Shown one piece after another: positions 46,488-50,254 of a stretch of 50,254 nt of DNA. The stretch spans positions 1 to 50,254 of the forward strand of contig JANQRQ010000031.1 of NCBI GenBank assembly GCA_028284485.1, in the 5' to 3' direction. Within the stretch, counting starts at the first letter, position 1. Every line of letters begins with the position of its first letter. The notes below the pieces were generated by a model. That model was not told the origin of the DNA, did no database searches, and worked only from the letters and a program-made list of their open reading frames with translations. A program made the translations under genes and the position numbers. Origin of the DNA: Planctomycetaceae bacterium (lineage in GTDB: Bacteria > Planctomycetota > Planctomycetia > Planctomycetales > Planctomycetaceae).

Positions 46488-46975
46488 TACGCGGTTACCT
46501 CCTCTTTGGCTTTTGCGGCTTCTTGAACGGCTCGCACAATCTTGTCATATCCCGTGCAGCGACAGAGATTGCCCGCGAGATAAAAACGGATTTCGTCTTC
46601 GCTGGGACTCGGGTTCTGTTGCAACAACGACTTTGCAGACATGATGAACCCTGGCGTACAAATCCCACATTGCAACGCGGCACATTCCAAAAAGGCGTCT
46701 TGAATTCGGTGCAGACCATCGGTTGGAGCAACCCCCTCGATCGTCTCGATGTCGGCACCTTCGCATTCGACGGCCAACACCAGACAGCTATCAACAGGGT
46801 CTCCATTGAGCAACACGGTACAGGCACCGCAATTGCCGTTTGAACAGCCTTCCTTCGAGCCGGTCAAATCCAGCACATCCCGCAGGACTTCCAAAAGCGT
46901 CTGGCGCGGCTCGCAAAGAAACTCCGTTTCCGTGCCATTGATACTCGTGGTGACCACACGTTTTTTTGCCATCAT
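46487..46975 (-). CDS. Molybdenum hydroxylase [2Fe-2S] subunit
   Basis: 162 residues; GAGG sits six bases before the ATG at 46975, with another ATG right after. The plant-type cluster Cys are in GCSNGNCGACTVLL, and the second cluster's in CGICTPGF and CRCTGY. Passes electrons from the molybdenum centre to FAD. Middle gene of the operon: 156 bases after the FAD subunit and one-base overlap with the large subunit. Confidence 0.95.
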   Translation of the reverse strand: MMAKKRVVTTSINGTETEFLCEPRQTLLEVLRDVLDLTGSKEGCSNGNCGACTVLLNGDPVDSCLVLAVECEGADIETIEGVAPTDGLHRIQDAFLECAALQCGICTPGFIMSAKSLLQQNPSPSEDEIRFYLAGNLCRCTGYDKIVRAVQEAAKAKEEVTA

Positions 46976-47131
46976 TCGATTCCTCACGTCGGTGAAGACA
47001 GCCAGAGCCATTGTTCATCGGAACACGCTGTCATTCACTCTAATCTTGTCCGTTGTCGTTAGATCATACGATTTTCAATGTTGAACGAATTGGTTGAGGC
47101 GTCGCAATCCCAAAGTCTTTCTCGATTCAAT

Positions 47132-48028
47132 TCAATGCCCGATGGCGACTTCGACCGATTCCCCCTTCGCACGCGCGACGGCTGCCTTTAATACCCGCTC
47201 GGTTAACACACGCGTCACATGGACGCGAAATTCCTTGGTTCCCCGCATGTCATCAATCGGCTTAGCGGCGGCCTGGGCTTCTAGCGCGGCCTGGGCAATC
47301 GAATCGTCGTTGGCAGGCATTCCGGCAAGCAGGTCCCCAGCAGATTCAGCAAACAATGGTGTCGGTGCAACTGCACCCAAACCGATTCGGGCCGAAACGA
47401 TTGTTTCCCGGTCGGAATCGAGCACGACCGATGCTCCGACACCGACAACGGCGATATCCATTTCATATCGGGGAATGAAACGGCGATAGTGAGAGCCGCT
47501 ATTCTCCTGCCGCGGTGGGAACTTCAATTCGACGAGAATTTCGCCGCTCTGTAAGACGTTTTGCCCCGGTGCGGTACAAAAATCCTCGACAGCAACTTCG
47601 CGAGTTCCGTTGGGACCGGCAATCACACACGTTGCTTCCAGCGCGATAAGCGCCGGTGTCGTATCAGCAGCGGGCCCCGAATTGCACAAGTTGCCGCCGA
47701 CGCTGGCCCGGCTTTGAATCTGGACGCCACCGATGATCCGACAACTATCGGCCAGTGCTGAGTATTCGGAAACGATCGTCTCATCGCGATAGATTCGATT
47801 GCACGAAACAGCCGCCCCCAGACGGAAACCGCTTGACGAATTCTCGAGGATATTCAATTCCGAGATCTTCTTGATATCGACAATCAAATCTGGAGAGAGA
47901 CGCCCCGTTCGAACGTGGTCGATCAAATCGGTTCCACCAGCCAGAGCTTTTGCCGAACCATTTTTCCCGGTGAACAGTTCAATGGCTTCATCCAAAGATG
48001 CTGGTGCGGCGTATTCAAAATCACGCAT
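47132..48028 (-). CDS. Molybdenum hydroxylase FAD-binding subunit
   Basis: 298 residues. FAD-type domain with AGGTDL near residues 30-35, and QIQSRASVGGNLCNSGPAAD near 103-122, as in CO dehydrogenase medium subunit and xanthine dehydrogenase FAD subunits. The C-terminal CO-dehydrogenase flavoprotein domain runs from about 180. ATG at 48028 with GAGG ten bases upstream. First gene of the operon. Confidence 0.94.
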   Translation of the reverse strand: MRDFEYAAPASLDEAIELFTGKNGSAKALAGGTDLIDHVRTGRLSPDLIVDIKKISELNILENSSSGFRLGAAVSCNRIYRDETIVSEYSALADSCRIIGGVQIQSRASVGGNLCNSGPAADTTPALIALEATCVIAGPNGTREVAVEDFCTAPGQNVLQSGEILVELKFPPRQENSGSHYRRFIPRYEMDIAVVGVGASVVLDSDRETIVSARIGLGAVAPTPLFAESAGDLLAGMPANDDSIAQAALEAQAAAKPIDDMRGTKEFRVHVTRVLTERVLKAAVARAKGESVEVAIGH

Positions 48029-48383
48029 TTACGTCATTCCTCGCAGGTTCGTCGAATCGAACAAGACATGCACGGCAGTCCATCGATGGCCGCTGAAGCC
48101 ATTTCGATGTCACCCGGATTATGCGGGCAACCTCAATATCATGGCAGCGCCCTAAACCGAACAAACGCCAATCGATTTTCGATAGGGTTTAACCCAGTGA
48201 TTTCGCACTCTAGGGTACCCGACTCAGAGACAACAGCAACCCATCGACGGGATTCTCTGCCGCGAACCCTCTGTACGCCAGCCTTCGAAGCGATTTCCAG
48301 CAAGCCGCTGCGGGGGATTGCCGATGTCCTAACCGAAAAACCCGGACGCCATTTTCATGACGAGCGACGTTAAGGGGGACTAT
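48029..48383. other. Intergenic region upstream of the molybdenum hydroxylase operon
   Basis: 355 bases; both flanking genes are on the minus strand. Likely contains the operon promoter. No gene or recognisable regulatory motif seen. Confidence 0.3.
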
Positions 48384-50254
48384 TCAGTCTGCGTCGGACT
48401 CGATGGATTCAGCCAACAACCGCATGCTGCCATTCGACCCTCGCAGCTCGATGTACCGCTCGGCCATGTTCAAATCCACGCGGTAGAAGTCCGAGCTACC
48501 CGGGCTGAGTGCTTCGACAAGTTTTCGGCCGGATCGCTTGTCGAATACGGTCACGTTCATCGACCGGACATTGATTTGGCCCGCACGGCGGTCTTTGCGT
48601 TCGCTGAAGATTAGCACTGGTGAGTGTTTCAAGTTCTGAGTCAACAGGCTTGGGCCGGAGATCTTCTGCTTCCATAGCAGCGATTCGCCGTTGCGTCCGA
48701 CCACAACAATTTCGCCATTGAGCGCGAGATTAATCCCGTTAAAGCTACGGGTCTGCCGCGTCAGCAAGAAATAGATCTTCCCGTGGTCCGCCAGGACAAA
48801 TCGTTGTGGATAAGCACGCAAGGTTTCGCCGGGAATAGCCCCCAGATCGCTTGATTGTCCGCTCTGCAAGTTGAGCGACTGAATCTCGCCGTCCGCCGAA
48901 ACGACGAGCATATGTGTTTGATCCAAGAGGGTCACATACGAGTTCCCCGGATACTCCAATTGCCAGGCCGTCTCGCTTGTCAGCGGCTGAACTCGCTCGA
49001 TGACCGCCATTTTCGGTCCGAACTTGAAGAACGAAGCCCCCCCGGTCGTCCGGCAGCGAATGAAATCCTGTCCAATAATCGAAACGGCCGTTTTCAACTG
49101 CTCGTTAAGATTCTTGGCGTTTAAGGTTTGCCCGTCTTGGGACCGAATGGCGAACACCTCGGAACGATTCGGCGGAAAAACGTAAATCGTTTGTTCTCCA
49201 CCGGCGATTCGTGACCCCATGGGAATGTTTTCGTGCTGCCAACGGATCTCTCCGCTCTCGATTTCGTAGACGCTTAGTGTTCGACGATCGAGCAGTGCGA
49301 CAAAGTCACTGTCGGCAATTACGAATCCCAATTCGTCTGCATTACCACGGAGAATTCCAACTTGAGACACCAGAGCCGATGAGGAAATCAACGACTTGGT
49401 TGCACCGACCTGAAGACCACGATAGCCAAAAGAACTCCGAGACGGAGACACACCACGCCAATTGACCGTCCACAATACCCTCCGATCAAGTGGCGACAGG
49501 CAATGGAGAACTCCGCCATGCTCGACCAACATCAGATGGCCGGCCGTCGGCAGGAAAATCTGCGCCTGGCTGGACGAACGTGTGTGACTGCGTAATGCCA
49601 CCGACCAGTAAACCTGATCGTTCGTATTGTTGAGAATCAGCAAGCGCTGGCTTTGGGAGTTATGCAAAAACCGATGCCGCTTGAAGAATTCCAAATCGGA
49701 ATCAATCTCTAACGTGGTGACTTCCTGCCCGGAATACGAGTATTGATTCTGACTTGGAACGGCCCGCATGGAAAATCGGCCCCAAACCGAACCATCCGAA
49801 GAACTCTCGACCGAGGGATCCCGCCAACGTGATTGAAACTCGGAATAAAGGAACGACAACCGCTGCTGACTTTCGGCAACGAACTGCGAATCGGCGGAGT
49901 TCAACAAAGCCAATAGCTGAGACTCCGCTCCTGCGAGATTTTCGGTTGCACGATCAGAATCGGCGATTTGAATCTGCAGACGATGCACCTCGGGGTGAAA
50001 TGAAAACAGCGCAGCGAACTCTTTTCGTCGGTTGATCGAGTCGGAGTCAATACTTCCCGCTGCCAGTTCGATGATCTGCCCGACGACAACACGGTGTTCG
50101 CCGTCCATGCGTTCCCAAATGTTGCGCAGGCGTTCTGCCGCCCAACGACTCGCACGAACAGTCACTTTGTCGTTATCGGGCCGGACCATCACCCGGTCGC
50201 CAAACCGAGTTGCCAGTTCCTCATAATGCCGAAACGCCGTGTCGAGTTCACCTC
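48384..50254 (-). CDS. Large PQQ/WD-type beta-propeller protein, C-terminal part
   Basis: The frame is open from the stop at 48384 to the right edge, so the start lies outside the window; about 623 residues are visible. The visible N-terminal end (about 18 residues, ELDTAFRHYEELATRFGD) suggests a helical repeat, and residues up to about 150 stay helical. From about 180 to the end the pattern GG.LHCLSPLDRRVLW.., FVALLDRRTLSVYEIESGEIRW and HGKIYFLL recurs, as in PQQ-binding-like propeller blades. Probably periplasmic or surface-bound. Function unknown. Confidence 0.7.
   Translation of the reverse strand, partial: GELDTAFRHYEELATRFGDRVMVRPDNDKVTVRASRWAAERLRNIWERMDGEHRVVVGQIIELAAGSIDSDSINRRKEFAALFSFHPEVHRLQIQIADSDRATENLAGAESQLLALLNSADSQFVAESQQRLSFLYSEFQSRWRDPSVESSSDGSVWGRFSMRAVPSQNQYSYSGQEVTTLEIDSDLEFFKRHRFLHNSQSQRLLILNNTNDQVYWSVALRSHTRSSSQAQIFLPTAGHLMLVEHGGVLHCLSPLDRRVLWTVNWRGVSPSRSSFGYRGLQVGATKSLISSSALVSQVGILRGNADELGFVIADSDFVALLDRRTLSVYEIESGEIRWQHENIPMGSRIAGGEQTIYVFPPNRSEVFAIRSQDGQTLNAKNLNEQLKTAVSIIGQDFIRCRTTGGASFFKFGPKMAVIERVQPLTSETAWQLEYPGNSYVTLLDQTHMLVVSADGEIQSLNLQSGQSSDLGAIPGETLRAYPQRFVLADHGKIYFLLTRQTRSFNGINLALNGEIVVVGRNGESLLWKQKISGPSLLTQNLKHSPVLIFSERKDRRAGQINVRSMNVTVFDKRSGRKLVEALSPGSSDFYRVDLNMAERYIELRGSNGSMRLLAESIESDAD

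Overview
The window looks like a chromosomal segment of a member of the Planctomycetota, of roughly even GC content. The family mix points there: a planctomycete cytochrome c (PSCyt1-type) domain fused to WD40 repeats, a Tat-exported DUF1501 protein, a dihydropteroate-synthase-like protein of the kind linked to tetrahydromethanopterin (H4MPT), a very large multi-domain amidohydrolase, and wide intergenic gaps. Genus cannot be read from the sequence. I see no mobile element, CRISPR array, rRNA or tRNA; this is mostly core chromosome.

Layout. 1-150: 5' part of a secreted-protein gene (minus strand) behind a structured leader with an intrinsic-terminator-like hairpin, a riboswitch-style arrangement. 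662-751: a 29-residue, very basic bS22/mS38-like ribosomal protein. 1.1-9 kb: separate genes (PSCyt1-WD40 protein, RidA-family protein, Na+/solute symporter, secreted sialidase-fold protein, DUF1501 protein). 8.98-13.47 kb: a minus-strand run of PPi-type phosphofructokinase, HAD phosphatase, 6-phosphogluconate dehydrogenase and an MBL-fold hydrolase. 14-18.4 kb: secretin/STN-like periplasmic protein diverging from an Hsp70 homologue with a basic tail, then menC. 18.7-24 kb: acidic lipoprotein, ECF sigma factor with membrane anti-sigma factor, a secreted unknown protein, and rho. 25-29.4 kb: a 1469-residue protein with three amidohydrolase modules. 29.5-36 kb: thioredoxin/YHS protein, then a minus-strand pterin cluster: SDR-like protein, pterin carbinolamine dehydratase, DHPS-like protein, pabB and pabA. 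36.9-43 kb: ArsR-type regulator with a clear terminator, carA, ndk, sucC-sucD and purA. 43.3-50.25 kb: receiver-only response regulator, a MoaD/ThiS-like protein ending in Gly-Gly-Cys, a three-gene molybdenum hydroxylase operon, and the 3' part of a large PQQ/WD-type beta-propeller protein cut by the window edge.

How the genes fit together. pabA and pabB make p-aminobenzoate, which the DHPS-like protein probably joins to a pterin; with the carbinolamine dehydratase and the SDR-like protein this reads as a pterin-cofactor cluster, possibly H4MPT. The PFP, gnd and HAD genes form a sugar-phosphate operon. The MoaD/ThiS protein beside the molybdenum hydroxylase suggests a link to cofactor sulfuration. 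The items most worth a second look are the leader at 187-334, the pterin cluster with an SDR lacking its catalytic Ser and Tyr, the triple amidohydrolase with only one intact metal site, and the GGC-ending sulfur-carrier-like protein.
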